From Cymbomonas tetramitiformis (lineage: Eukaryota; Chlorophyta; Pyramimonadophyceae; Pyramimonadales; Pyramimonadaceae): 64,000 nucleotides of DNA. The stretch is from contig LGRX02027621.1 of NCBI GenBank assembly GCA_001247695.2, forward strand, positions 1 through 64,000, written 5' to 3'. A model generated the notes under the pieces. It was not told where the DNA came from and ran no database searches. It worked only from the letters and a program-made list of their open reading frames with translations. This document shows positions 50,452-61,650 of the stretch, piece after piece. The stretch's first letter is position 1, and each line of letters opens with the position of its first letter. Position numbers and translations under genes: made by a program.

Positions 50452-51940
50452 CCATACCGGAGATGCCGTGCATCAGCTTGACGGCCACCGTGCACCGCGT
50501 ACCGAGCAACACCAGCGTTTGCAACTTGGAATGCGCGCAGATCGCGTCGTGCTCTACGGGCATCTCGTTCACAGCGAGATGCAGGAACTCTAGAGCGGTA
50601 GCATCTCTTAGGGCAGCGTAATTGATCGGACCGCATGGATATTTAACTGTAAAATGTTTTAGCCGCGGCATGTGCGCGACGAAACCGACATGCGTAATGC
50701 CACGCACGTACATCAGGCTTAATCGCTCCAGCGCCTTGGCGTGGTTCAAGGCGGTCGCGCGTTCGTCGTCGAGTAGTGCGAGCATGTCGATCGTAAGCAC
50801 GCGTAGGTTGCGCAAGCAGGGCAAGGAGCCAAGACTCAGCGCGACGTTCACACGACCCCAGCATTCGAGGTGAAAGTGGCGCAACCCTGTCAGCGCACCG
50901 CGCAGCTGCACGCACGCGTCGCCATCGCTGACGTCCCGGCAGTTGTCCAGGCGCAGATCGGTCAGGGTCGTGTACCCGGCAAAACTTGAAAGGTCGAGGT
51001 CGGCGTATCCTATCAGCGTCAACCGAGTCAAAGACGTCAGCGTATCGGGTACGCAGCGCGTTCCCCGCGCCTTGCTCCGGCGCGAGAGGTCGCTCTCCAA
51101 CAGAAGCGCGCGGAGCTCGGTCAGGTGATCCAGTCGCGCGGGTGCGCATTCACCGCGTTTAGCGCGCACGTCAAGCTCGGTCAGCCGCGGCAAGCCGCGC
51201 AGATCCAGCGCGGACGCGTCGTCAATCACGTACAGGCGCAGGCTCGTCACTGTGCGCGAGTGAACCGCGTTGACCACTTCGATGGGCACGCAGTGTAGCG
51301 AAATTCGACGCAACGACGCGCATCGCCGCAGCTCGTCGCAAAGCGGGCGCAACAGCGTGTAGCTATTCTGCGTGCGCCTACAGCACATGGACAAATCAAA
51401 AACGCGCAGCGAGGAAAGTTTGGGTAGCTGCGGGACGACGTGCGTCTCGAGGTAACGCCAGAACGGTTTCACGTTCAGCTCGCATTGAACACACACCAAC
51501 CGGCGCACGAACTTAGCGCAAAACTCCGGATAGCGCGCCGCGTAACGCACATCCCGTAGCGTTCGTGTCTCATCGAACTCCGGACCGAGTATTGCGCATG
51601 ACTCCTCTTCCAATGCGATTTGCGCGTAGATCCTCAAAAACTTCCCAGACAGCTGTTTGCTGATGCACCACCGCTCTTGCGTGCTGTAATCGTAGTCACA
51701 AAGGCGTCGTCGCGGGTTGGAGCGAAAGTGCGTGTCCGGATCGAGCATGACGCAATCGTCCAGACCGATCACGCTGATCGGCAAAAATGATTGTATACGC
51801 AGAATAAAAATTTGGCGTCGGATTGCCTCGGAGGCACGACCGATCCGTGAAACGGCGCGCAGACACAACAAACCCGACGTGCACAGTCGCATCACGATTA
51901 TGGGTTCAAAAACCGGCAGGTCGAACAACGTGGGTTGCAT
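50252..51940 (-). CDS. Nested leucine-rich-repeat protein, 562 aa
   Basis: The start at ATG 51940 (MQPTLFDLPVFEPII) lies 69 bp after TATATATA (52009-52016); the longer frame would run through the promoter. The N-terminal about 60 residues (VMRLCTSGLLCLRAVSRIGR) are F-box-like. About 12 LRR units follow (LPRLTELDVRAK, LTSLTRLTLIGYADLDL, LTDLRLDNCRDVSDGD, ALERLSLMYVRGI), and an acidic Asp/Ser tail (DDDDADSGSSDEDVGD) ends it. This F-box/LRR layout is that of cellular substrate adaptors of SCF ubiquitin ligases. It lies wholly within the putative intron 49847-52056. Confidence 0.8.
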   Translation of the reverse strand: MQPTLFDLPVFEPIIVMRLCTSGLLCLRAVSRIGRASEAIRRQIFILRIQSFLPISVIGLDDCVMLDPDTHFRSNPRRRLCDYDYSTQERWCISKQLSGKFLRIYAQIALEEESCAILGPEFDETRTLRDVRYAARYPEFCAKFVRRLVCVQCELNVKPFWRYLETHVVPQLPKLSSLRVFDLSMCCRRTQNSYTLLRPLCDELRRCASLRRISLHCVPIEVVNAVHSRTVTSLRLYVIDDASALDLRGLPRLTELDVRAKRGECAPARLDHLTELRALLLESDLSRRSKARGTRCVPDTLTSLTRLTLIGYADLDLSSFAGYTTLTDLRLDNCRDVSDGDACVQLRGALTGLRHFHLECWGRVNVALSLGSLPCLRNLRVLTIDMLALLDDERATALNHAKALERLSLMYVRGITHVGFVAHMPRLKHFTVKYPCGPINYAALRDATALEFLHLAVNEMPVEHDAICAHSKLQTLVLLGTRCTVAVKLMHGISGMVKLRHLTCSRTQMWHCWCCMPGATLASLHRVRLDVREDSQGEAHADDDDADSGSSDEDVGDPFHAP

Positions 51941-52008
51941 GGTTAGTAAATCGTAGGGTGGCAGGGGGGTACGTTCGGGCGCGTTTACGGTCGCGCCAAC
52001 GATCGAGC

Positions 52009-52016
52009 TATATATA
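52009..52016 (-). promoter_or_regulatory. TATATATA box of nested LRR gene
   Basis: TATATATA 69 bp upstream of ATG 51940, inside the putative intron. Confidence 0.6.
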
Positions 52017-52056
52017 CGAGCGCGTGCGTTTAGGCATTTTGTGGGCTTCACCGCAC

Positions 52057-52558
52057 CTGAGCCTCAAAGCTTAGCACCACGACGGTGTTCACGATGGCTG
52101 TGGGGTAGAGCATGTCGTCGAAGACTCGCTCGCACTCGCGGTCCTTCTGCGTTTCACCGACGCCGAGGTTAAACAGGTCCGTCATGCAGTTTGCGATATC
52201 CACGACGTAGTTTATCAGCAGTTGCAGGCTGCTCTGCACCGCCCGCGTTTCGGTGCTGGTGACGCCGATAATCTCCGCGTGCTTCAGCACCGCCTGCTCC
52301 ATCAACTGCGCGTTGGACATTTCAAGCAGCTCCGTCGTGGACGCGGATTTGAAAAGTCGCTTTATGCTGGCCTGTTGCGACCTGAAAAACTCACCCATGC
52401 TCGTGCTTGATACAGGCGTGTTAAGCGCGTACGTTATTGCGCATACGGGGTTTAGGTTCATGCTGGTGTCGATCTCGTACGCGCCCGCCGCGCAGTTGGC
52501 GCTGAGCGGGTTGCACGCAATGGATTCCCCTGTCAGGGGGCTTGGATATTGCGCGTAC
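52057..52558 (-). CDS. Giant surface protein, exon of 502 nt
   Basis: Follows a 74-nt intron (52632-52559, CAC/GTGAGT to GCGCAG) in phase 2. It encodes a helical, Cys-poor region (MGEFFRSQQASIKRLFKSAS, LLINYVVDIANCMTDL). It ends at CTCAG/GTGCGG in phase 0, or, unspliced, two codons later at a TGA. Confidence 0.65.
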
Positions 52559-52632
52559 CTGCGCACCCGAACGCGCAGGTTTCAGGAGTGAAACCTATAA
52601 CCGCGTAGCGAAAACGTGCGCGCGATACTCAC

Positions 52633-55370
52633 GTGGAAACGGCGTGCACGATTTTCAATGACTCCTGCATAAGGTTGTTGTGAATATCCGACTTGTCGCA
52701 CATTAGCGTGGTCGTTTTGTCCGCGTACGCCTCCACGGCCCCGATCGGTCCGTACATGAACATGTGCACCACCTCGTACAAGCTGTGTGCCGCGGCCATC
52801 TGCTCGTCCAACGCAGGCTCGACCAAGCCCCATAACGTGTCTTTGCTTAGAAGCTTACCCTGCGTAACCTGATTGCCGGTGTAGGCCACACCAATTATCA
52901 CGGTGCGCAGCGCGTTGGCGTACATGCGCAACGAGTGCCGAGCGAAATTCGCCGCCCCGGGCAGGTACGCGTCGAAAAAAACGTGCGCGGCGTCGGCGCT
53001 CTCTTCGTGCAGCACGTCGTGCAGAACGTGGTACTCGCCGCCCATGCTGACGCTGATATTCCAAAAGTCGTTCATCCAAGTGCGCGCGATCGTGCGCTGG
53101 CTTTGACTATCGGAGGCGGTCTCAGCCGCGAGCGTGGCGGAAGCGCTGTCGTCGGTTATGGTAACCACCGCGTGCACGAAAAGCTCATCCTGCGTGGCAC
53201 CGTCCGGATCCGAAGCGTGCACCTCCGCGTCCTCCTGCGCCCCTTCCGACTCTGCGCTTCTTGTCATGTACAGCAGCAGATCGCCACCCATGCCGGGAGT
53301 TTTGGCGTCCGCGTATTGCGCGCGCAACGGTACGCGATCCCCTAGAAGCAGATGCGACTCCAGGCACAGCATGTCTGCGTTGTACGTGTACTCCGCCGTA
53401 TCGCACGTCGCGGATCGTCGGCCCTCGGAGCCCACGCTGCATCGTGTGCTGGCAGGTGGCGGCTCCAACGGGGTGGGGGGCGGCGACGGCGGAATCGACG
53501 GGGGCGACGCGGGCGTGGGTGGCGACGGCCTATCCGGAGGCGCGGGCGGCGGCTGGTACGCGCTGGGAGGCGGGCTCGGAGGAAACGGTGGGAACGCATA
53601 CGGGGGCAACGGGGGCGGGCTGGGTGGGGGTGGAGGCAGCCTAGGTAGCGGCGGAGGCGTCCCGGGCGGACCCGGCGTCGCAGGCGTGTTGGGCGGCGGT
53701 GGCACGGGAGGTTCGGGGGGGTGCGTCCACATGGAAGGCGAATACGGCGGAGGTGCCACCGCGGACGACGACGGCAACGGCGGTGAAGGTGGCGGTGGCG
53801 GTGGCGGTAGCGGTGGCGGTGGGGGTGGGGGTGGCGGTGGCGGTGGCGATGGCGGCGGCGGTGGCGGTGGTGCTGGTGGTGATAGCGCCGGAGGCGGGCT
53901 GACGAGCGCGCCGGGTGGACTGGGTGTCAAGGGGGGATACGGCGGTGGCGGTGGTGGCGGCGGGTATCGTGGTGGCGGAGGTGAAGCAAGTCCCTCGCAG
54001 GCGAGACTGCACGCGTAAAGCGTGTTGGGATGCGTGTTGTAAAGCTGGCATCCATGCGGTACGCTGTGGTAGGCCAGCAGCTCCTCGTCGCTCGTTTCCA
54101 CAACGGTTTCGTCCGACACCGGGTCCGCGCACATGTACGCCTCGTCCGTCGTGATCACGGACGGCCCTCCGAACGCGCGCGTGACGATGTTTGCGCAGCA
54201 ACGATCCAAGGAGTCGCCGCAGGCATTCGCCCGATCACTGCTTGCGAACTGCCGCAGCAGCGCACGCGCCGAGATTGGCCTCGCCGAATCGTCCTCGACG
54301 CGCGCCAAAGTGTTGCCCGTAAAGTCGATGGTAAAGTTGGCCCACTCGCTGCCTTCGAGGTCGCCGTGCATGTAGATCGGTATATGCACGCCCGAGTCGT
54401 CCAACAGCACCTCCGAGTCGGTACGCTCCGCCCCGTGCCACTCGTCGCCCGACAGTGGCACAATCAGCGAACGTCCGACGACGTTCTCGCCCACGGAGTA
54501 CAACGGGTTTCGGGACGTGCTTTGGTGCATGCGCACCGTGTAGCTCTCCCCGACGAAGAGCCGGAGCTGGACGTGTGCCGCGCCGTCGACCAGGTACGCT
54601 AGATGCGATCGAATTCGATCGTCGGAGGCGTCGACGTTGCTGCAGGTAACGTAAGCCGCCTTCACCTCCATCACCTGACCATCATCTACCGTCCGCGTGT
54701 CGTCGCACCGAACCGCCAACGGGCGATCGGCGTACGTACCGTCGTTGTACGTCAGCAGACGCCGCGCCCCTGGCGCATCTTCAAAATAAACGTGATGGTA
54801 GGCCAAGGTCGATTCATCGGTCGGGACGCAAGGCTTGCCATCCTCGACGACTCGACAATCCGTCCCCCCACCAGGCAGGTGCGTCGCGCAATGACCTTCG
54901 CCGGACACAGTAAACCAAGCGCACCCTTTGGTCGCGTCGCACTTTGCCCGCGTGGTTTCGGTGCAATCGACGTTTGTGTCTGGTTGGCACCGCTGGTGCG
55001 TCGTGGAACCTATCAGGGCGTCGCATCCTAAGAAGCGCTGCATGCAAAGCGAGGCGTCGGAGTCCCATTTGCAGGTGCGAGATCGGCCGCGCGCCTCGCA
55101 CGTGGCCTGCGACGTGCTGTGATCGGCGCACACCCCGAAGTCCGGAAAACATTCCACTACCCACCCTTCGTGCACCTGTTGAGTGCACAGAGTACGCCCG
55201 TCGTACATGGGTGGCAGCGCCGTGTTCTCGCAGAATTGTGCGGTTTGGCCGACGTTGGTATAAGCGCAGCGACTGTACAGATTGTCGAGCTCCTCCGGTG
55301 GTACCTCCGGTATTGTGCCCCCACCCGTGGCGTCCGCGGCGGTGGTGCGCGGTTTGTAGTGCCCGCAGAC
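52633..55370 (-). CDS. Giant surface protein, exon with Pro-rich stalk
   Basis: Starts after acceptor GTAACAG (55371) with VCGHYKPRTTAADATG. Cys-rich domains follow (CADHSTSQATCEARG, CDALIGSTTHQRC), an RRL motif (GARRLLTYNDG, about 54753-54775), a glycosylated beta-rich domain, a Pro-rich stalk of about 170 residues (53985-53460) and a further globular domain. The frame stops only four nt past donor CAC/GTGAGT. The first internal ATG is 55208. No frame breaks occur in this Pro stalk, unlike the plus-strand surface gene. Confidence 0.75.
53460..53990 (-). repeat. CCN-repeat encoding Pro-rich stalk
   Basis: Low-complexity Pro/Ser codons in the minus-strand frame; the Gly-rich plus-strand frames here are its mirror image. 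Confidence 0.8.
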
Positions 55371-55505
55371 CTGTTACGCGTAACGCTCACCCCCCCCCTC
55401 CCCCTCACCCTTATCGCAACACAGGTTGAAAGCTTCCCCGCAAATAAAACGCCTTCACAGTTACTCTACGCAACTTTGCTCATCCCCGCACGTGTCGTGA
55501 CATAC

Positions 55506-58500
55506 CTTATAACCCGTGGAGTAATGCTCCAACGGGTGGTCCACGCCGGTGTCTGTCTGACATACACAGTTTACGTCGCTGTCGTTGTTCTGCACGACGT
55601 ACACATCCGCGTTCGTGCGAGCGACGTCGCCCAGCAATGCCACCGTGTCGTTCGCGTAAAAGCGGTCGCCGAAGTCGCGCACCAGCGTCCAGTACTGCCA
55701 CCCGACTCGATCGTAAACGCGCGACCTGCGCACGAACTGCAGCGGCGAGACGCCGTCATCCCCGAAAGCCTCGGCCAGAGGCCGCGCACCACGGTACCGC
55801 GTCTCCGGATCCCACACGCTCGGCATCATCCAGTCCGCATAATTTGTGCGCTTGTCCGCGAAGGTGGCGTCGCCGAGCACGCATATCAAACGTTTCTGCT
55901 GCCCGTTCGCCGAGTTCGCGTCGCGCGGAACGTACATACCCAGCCACGGCGCCACCTCGCTCTGATACACGTCCCCGGTCTGCAGCGGCCGGTTTATGAC
56001 GTCCTCCACCACGCTCATGGAGGTGCAACGGAACGCGCGGTTCGCGTACACGTCCCGCACCTTGCGCATGTGATGCTGACCGTACCGAGTCCGTTCTGCT
56101 TCGGACATGCCACGCTGGTTGCGCTCCACGTTAAAAATCACCTGCTCGTCCTCGAATTTGTCCGCGGGCCGTTCGGCGTCCATGCACGCGTCGAAGCACA
56201 TTTGCAGGAACGCGTCGTCGTCGTCGCGGGTGCTGCGACTGGAAGAGGCGGCCGCGTCGGTCGACGGGAGAGGAACGTGCAGATTGTAAGCCGTGGCGAC
56301 GTGCTTGTTGGTCCCACCGTCGTACCCGTAGAACTGCGTTACCGGTGGGTACTCGCATTCGCCGGGGGGCATGTCGAAAGTCGCGTCGCACGGTTTCCCT
56401 TGGTAGATGATCATCCTCCAGGTGTTCGGTGGGTGCATGACGTTCACGCTGGGGCGCTCCGTGACCGTCTCACCATCCGGAACCACCGCGTCGGCCGGCT
56501 TGAGAGTGTACGCGTCTGATGCCTCGTCGTACCGCTCCGTCACCGCCGCGAAGCACTCGTGCTCCAGGCGCGTTCCGTCGGCAGCGTGCTGCGCTTCGCT
56601 GGTCGACGCGTAAAGCTCCGTCACGTACCCTGGCACCTGCGAGGTGTCGTCCGTCGCGGAGAACGACTTGTAACCGAAAAGGGGCCGAAGAGCCAGAGTC
56701 GCGTTGGTCACCTCCGGATCGCTGTCCGCGTACGCCGTGTCGCCCAGCACGGCGTCCAAACGCGCGTCGCCATACGTCATAAGCTCGCGGCGCAGACGCC
56801 TGGCGGCGTAGGTTAGATCGTCGCCCCTGAATGCGCACGAGCGCAACGTGTCCCCGGCATCGAGCGGTACGTCGTCCAAAAAGCCAAGCGCCTGCGGGTG
56901 ATCCGCGGCGGCGTGCCACAGGTTGTAGGCGTGCTGAAGGGCCCAGTAGTTGTACATGGCAAGAAACGGCCTGACGCCGAGCGCCAAGTCGATCTCGTGC
57001 ACGCTGTAATTTTTGTTCGGGTCGAGGTAATTCAGCTCGGAACGACTGAACAGTGTGCCACGCATCTTTGTGCCGATGCTGGCCGCTGTCATCCCGGGCA
57101 ACAATCGCTTGAGCGCATCGTCCGCGTGCGACGCGGTTTCCGCCTCGGCGCGGCTGAGTGCGGTGCACGGTCCGTGAGGATGCTTGTTCAAATCGGCGTA
57201 TCTGCGATTTACCGCTTTATTGTTACCGCCCGACGCTATCTCCTGACCGCTCCACGTAAACGCCATGTGTTCGTTAGTATCGTAACATTCGGTCAACAGC
57301 TGCTCTAGCGTTGTAGATTTTTGATCGTGCAGCTCCGTGGGAAAGGCTTTGGGGCGGTCGTAGAAGGATCTTCGCCGCTCTTGGCTATCGCCAGCGAGCG
57401 AAGCCGGCTCGATCCCGACGTAGTGGTCGGCGGCGTCGACGCTGCGATAGACGCGGAGCTCGGACCCCTCCGCGCACACGTGCTCGTTCGGGGTCGGCGG
57501 CGTCACGATCACCGCGTGCGCGTGGTCCCCGCTCACGCGATACGCGTTCACACGCGCGTTGCCCTCCCGGGATCGTTGCACCTCCAGGTAGGCGTTGCGA
57601 TAGGGGCCGTGCACAGGCGCGTCGACGAGATCGCTCGGGGGTTCGCACTGGGTGGCGACGTCGCGACAGGTGAACTTGTACCGCACCTCCCAGTTGAACG
57701 TGTCGTATCGCTCGGGTCGGTCGCTGATGTCGTCGGCGCGGGCGCCAAACGTCTCGCAGAGATCCTGCAACACGTCGCCCTCCTCGCGGTCCAACATTTC
57801 CGCCATGCTGCCGCCGTTGCCCACGAACAAGCGCGCGCGGCGCGTGGCGCCCTTGAGCGACTCGTACTCGGAGCTGGCGGTGTAGAGATCGCTGGGTGGG
57901 GGCGGAGGCGGTGCGTATATCTCGTGGTCGTACATACCGCGATACCCCGCATCCAAACCCGTGACTCGATCGTGAGCGACGGTTTTCAAGTCGTCGTAGC
58001 GCTGCGCGGTGGCGTTCCACACAGTCTGACACGGCGATTTGCACTCGTATATCGGATTGGTGTTGGTGTTTGTGAAGGGCCCGACGTATTGCGGGTCGTC
58101 GTCAAAGTCAAACGAGACGTACAGCGAATCCGCCCACCCGTCCACGGCCACGTACGCGGACGACAGCGCGCTGCGTGAAAAGCCTCGCCAGCTCCGCGCC
58201 GTCGCGTACGAATATTGGTACGTGTTGTAGCCCCCATCACCCTTGTACGGTCGACGCGCATTACCCTCCGCGACGTGCACGTCGTACATGTCGTACATAA
58301 AAACCGGCAGCACCGCGCGTTGCAACCGAGCGTGCCGTTTCTCGTAGCTGGTGCTGGTCGCGGAGTCGGGGGACGCGTACAGAACGCCCCTGCCGCGCGC
58401 GCCGTTCGAGGTGGCGCTCACGTTTAGAGCTCGCCCCACAGTGGAAAATTTGTACGTCCCCGGAAAAAAAGCGGTGGGTATGCTGCGCGTCACGGTAGTG

Positions 58501-61500
58501 TTTAACCGGGGCTCAGCGTCCGTGGTCCCGTACGTGGCGCCCTTCGGCAGGGTGGCCGAGTACGCGGTGTCGACGTACTCGACGTAGTAGGGGTCATCCA
58601 CATCGACGCTGTCCTGTTCTGGGCCGTGGCTCGACATTCTGGTCAGGTTGTCCGCGCTGCTAACGGTTGGCCCCCACAAGAAACCGTGATCACTGACGAA
58701 CAAACGAGGGTGCGGAGGAGCCATGTGCGTCGCGCAGCTACCTATGGTCGGCACGTCGTTCGCCTTGGCCGTGAACGCGCTCGCCGGGCATGCGCCGTCT
58801 GCGCAAAGCCGATTCGAAATTTCGTGCGTGCGGTCAAACTCGTCGTTCACCGTCATCGTCAAGCTTTGTCCGCGCGCCGCGTGGTAAGCCTTCTCCACGC
58901 TCGCGCGCACGGTCTGGCACAGGTTGTGCTTCGTGTTCGTCGCGCCCAACTTGTTGTCCATGCCGTCGGACACGGTGTAACTGTCCTTGGTTGTTGACTT
59001 GGTTGTCGGCACCGGTGTGTCAGCCAGTATCAGGACGCTGTCGCAGGTGCCCAGTGGTGTGGCGACGTCGTACCCATGCACCCACGACGCGTCCACGACG
59101 CCAGCCCATCGCTCCGTCGGACATTTAGTGTACACCAGTTTGCGTCGTTCGGCGTCCTGGTCGCTCGCATCGGGTGCATAAATATTCTGAGGATCGGTTT
59201 CGTCGGCGTGCTTGGCGCGCAACGCGTCCAGTGCGAAACCAACGGACACTTCCGTGCTGCTCGGGGTGGCGTCCGAGCTGGGATCCGTCAGCACGGACAC
59301 CGTGAAGCCCTTGCACACGACCCACGCGGGCGGTATCAACTTAACGTCCTCGGAGTTGACGGGGTCCACGTCGACGTACGACTCGGGCATATTAGCATTC
59401 AGACCGTCGCCAGCGGCCACCTGCGTCACGGTGTTGTTGTTGATAGCGCGACAGGTCGAGCGGCCGACCTGCGACAGTTCGGCCCACAGCGATTCGCCAT
59501 CTTCCACGTTGTGGGGCAAGTTGAACACCACGCGGGGTCCGACCACCTCATAAGCCGCGGCGGTATCGCTGTCAGGGGCCCACCGCCCAAACGCTTCCAT
59601 ATCCGCCAGCAGAGCGTAACCGCATATCGGGCACGCGTTTTGCACCTGCCCGAGCGCCAGGGACAACCCTTTCGCATTCCACAGCGCGGAGTAAGTGTCG
59701 TTCGTAGTTGTATCTGTGTTTGGCAAATAATCGGGTCGTCGCATGATGTCCGCGTAGTACCCCGCCATGGAAACACGGTATTCTTGCAAAGCGATATTGC
59801 TGGGCGCCGATTCGGGCCAGTGCTCGTGCTTCGCGTTCTGCACCCACGAGAAGCTGGCAATCTGCCAGAAAGCGGCGCCGTCGATGTACCCGCCTCGGTG
59901 TTCGGGGAAGAGCACCTCGTCGGTGGAGGCCTGGTTGCCAGCGACGCGATACGCGTAGTCGTCGACCAACCCGTCGGTCGCCAACGCGTATCCCCAGTCC
60001 TGCCTGCGCATGCGCTCGTGACGCTCCTGGTAGTCGGCGAACGCCAGCGGACGGAACGGTTGGCTCACCCACCGTCCTACGTAGTTATTGCCGTGAGTTG
60101 TCGTGCCGTTTGTCGGGGAGGACAGTCTGTCGATGGAATAGAAGTACACCGTGGCGTCTCGGTGAAACACCGTTCCGGTTTTATCTTGCTGTATCTGTAG
60201 TAGTAAAAAGGCGCAGGAACTCAAATCCAGGCACACGCGCATTGGGTGCGTGTAATCGATGTCCGGGGCCACCGTTGTATCGTACGTATGCTTGGAAAGA
60301 TAAGCGGCCTCGGACCGGATGTAGATGAAGTAGTTCGGACTTGGTCCAGTGTCCGTAGTTACTTTTATTGTTTTTGTTTTCAAATAGTTGGATGAAAGGT
60401 CGTAAGCGCCAAAGTGCCGGCACGTAGCTGTCAAGTTAAAACATGTGAAGTAGTACGATGCGCAAATAAGATTCTGCTTGCAGCCATTTTCGCAAACAAC
60501 ACTTGACGTTGAGCAATTTGCTTGTTTGGGTACTTTTATTATTTCTTCAAAAATATTAATATCGGTATAGTAAACATCCACAACGCTTGGGGGGTTTTCG
60601 GTTTTAGGTGTATTTGGCCATAAAGATAACTCCGTAAACTGCAAACAATGCGTGTAATAACCTCCAAGTAATCCAATGGGTGTAGGCTTGCATTCGTTGG
60701 CGGGGTGTCCTAAAAAGGACCGAGGTCCGTAATGGATTTGGTACAAGGGATAAGTCGGTTCTCTAACCCCCAACCCGTCCGCAGTCACCAGATCCTGAGA
60801 ATTGTAGTCGTGCGGTATGTTTGCGGTGCTTGGGTCGAAGTAATTTCGCACGTCGTACGCAAAGTTTTTCGGGGCGGCCTTCGACCCGTACGTGTTGATC
60901 GTTTCCCCGTACTTGGACGCGCCGTCCTGCCGAACCAGATATACCACAGGCGACACGTGGGAATAGATGCCGACCTGCGGGCAGTGATTCTCCAACTGGG
61001 GCTCGACGTCCACCTCCGTGATGCGCACGGGCTCACTGGAGTTGCGCACCGCCAACAGCAAGCACGCCAGCTCGTAAGCGCCGGCCGTACCCGAAAAAGC
61101 CCGGAAGAAGTACGTGACGTACAGGTCGCACGACGCATCGTCGCGGCAGCGTCCCAAGCACGTGGTGTTGGACGCGTCGGACAGAGAGTCGTTATAGTTG
61201 ACGCTCTGCAGCTCCGCGCAGGACAGGTTTTGAGTGGCCCGCAAACTCGCGGCCGGCTTGTACTGACCCAACGAGTTTTGCTCCGCGTCGTTTACGTCGG
61301 CCATGATGATCCTCTCCAGCAGAATGTACGGCTTGTCGCAACCATATGTGCCGTTCACGCACATCACGCGCTCGGCCTGTTCGTACGTGAGCATCGCTTC
61401 GGGCACCGTACCGGTGGCCGGTGGGTCGACGGAAGCCACCAGCGCGCTAAGATTGTACACGTGGTAATTTTGATGCAGGGTCGTCCACTCTGGGAGCCCG

Positions 61501-61595
61501 GACGCGGACGCGGGTGGCACGGGCGGAGGCGACGGCGCCGGATACGTGCGTGTCTGCGCAAGCACCATCCACGAGTTCGTTAACCCCATTCCCCC
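55506..61595 (-). CDS. Giant surface protein, 6.1-kb exon (2,030 codons)
   Basis: One uninterrupted exon of secreted-type sequence, joined upstream by a 55-nt intron (61650-61596) and downstream by donor AAG/GTATGT. Near its start are a short Pro linker (PAPSPPPVPPAS) and two PAN-like Cys modules (CLGRCRDDASCDLYV; CENGCKQNLICASYY). It continues with many Tyr/Asp/Asn-rich domains containing scattered paired Cys and NxT/NxS sites. The unspliced frame would run another 15 codons to 55461. ATG 61589 lies only seven bases into the exon and would leave the upstream frame stopped in a run of G, so splicing is the better model. Confidence 0.75.
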
Positions 61596-61650
61596 CTGCC
61601 CGAGCGATTTTTCTTTTCAAAAATGCGAGGGATAGGCTGGTCGGGCGCAC

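Larger units (their letters stand above)
49847..52056 (-). other. 2.2-kb intron containing two genes
   Basis: Inferred intron between exons 52558-52057 and 49846-48132 (donor CTCAG/GTGCGG, acceptor GCGCAG, phase 0). It encloses an LRR gene on the same strand and a small plus-strand gene, each with its own TATA box. If the donor is not used, the upstream exon would end two codons later at TGA 52050-52048, but then the downstream exon has no start. Confidence 0.55.

Noticed and set aside
53134..54018. Gly-rich 294-codon plus-strand frame (and similar Gly-rich minus-strand frames at 18093-18392 and 20749-21148)
   Set aside because: Mirror images of the Pro-coding CCN repeats on the opposite strand.
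59076..60200. 374-codon plus-strand frame, plus many Arg-rich frames between 43 and 63 kb
   Set aside because: Antisense to a well-supported, continuous coding exon in a region with few stops because of base composition.
61447..61589. Two overlapping minus-strand genes around 61.5 kb
   Set aside because: The overlap disappears once the 55-nt intron 61650-61596 is removed; the tail of the upstream frame is low-quality Arg-rich sequence.
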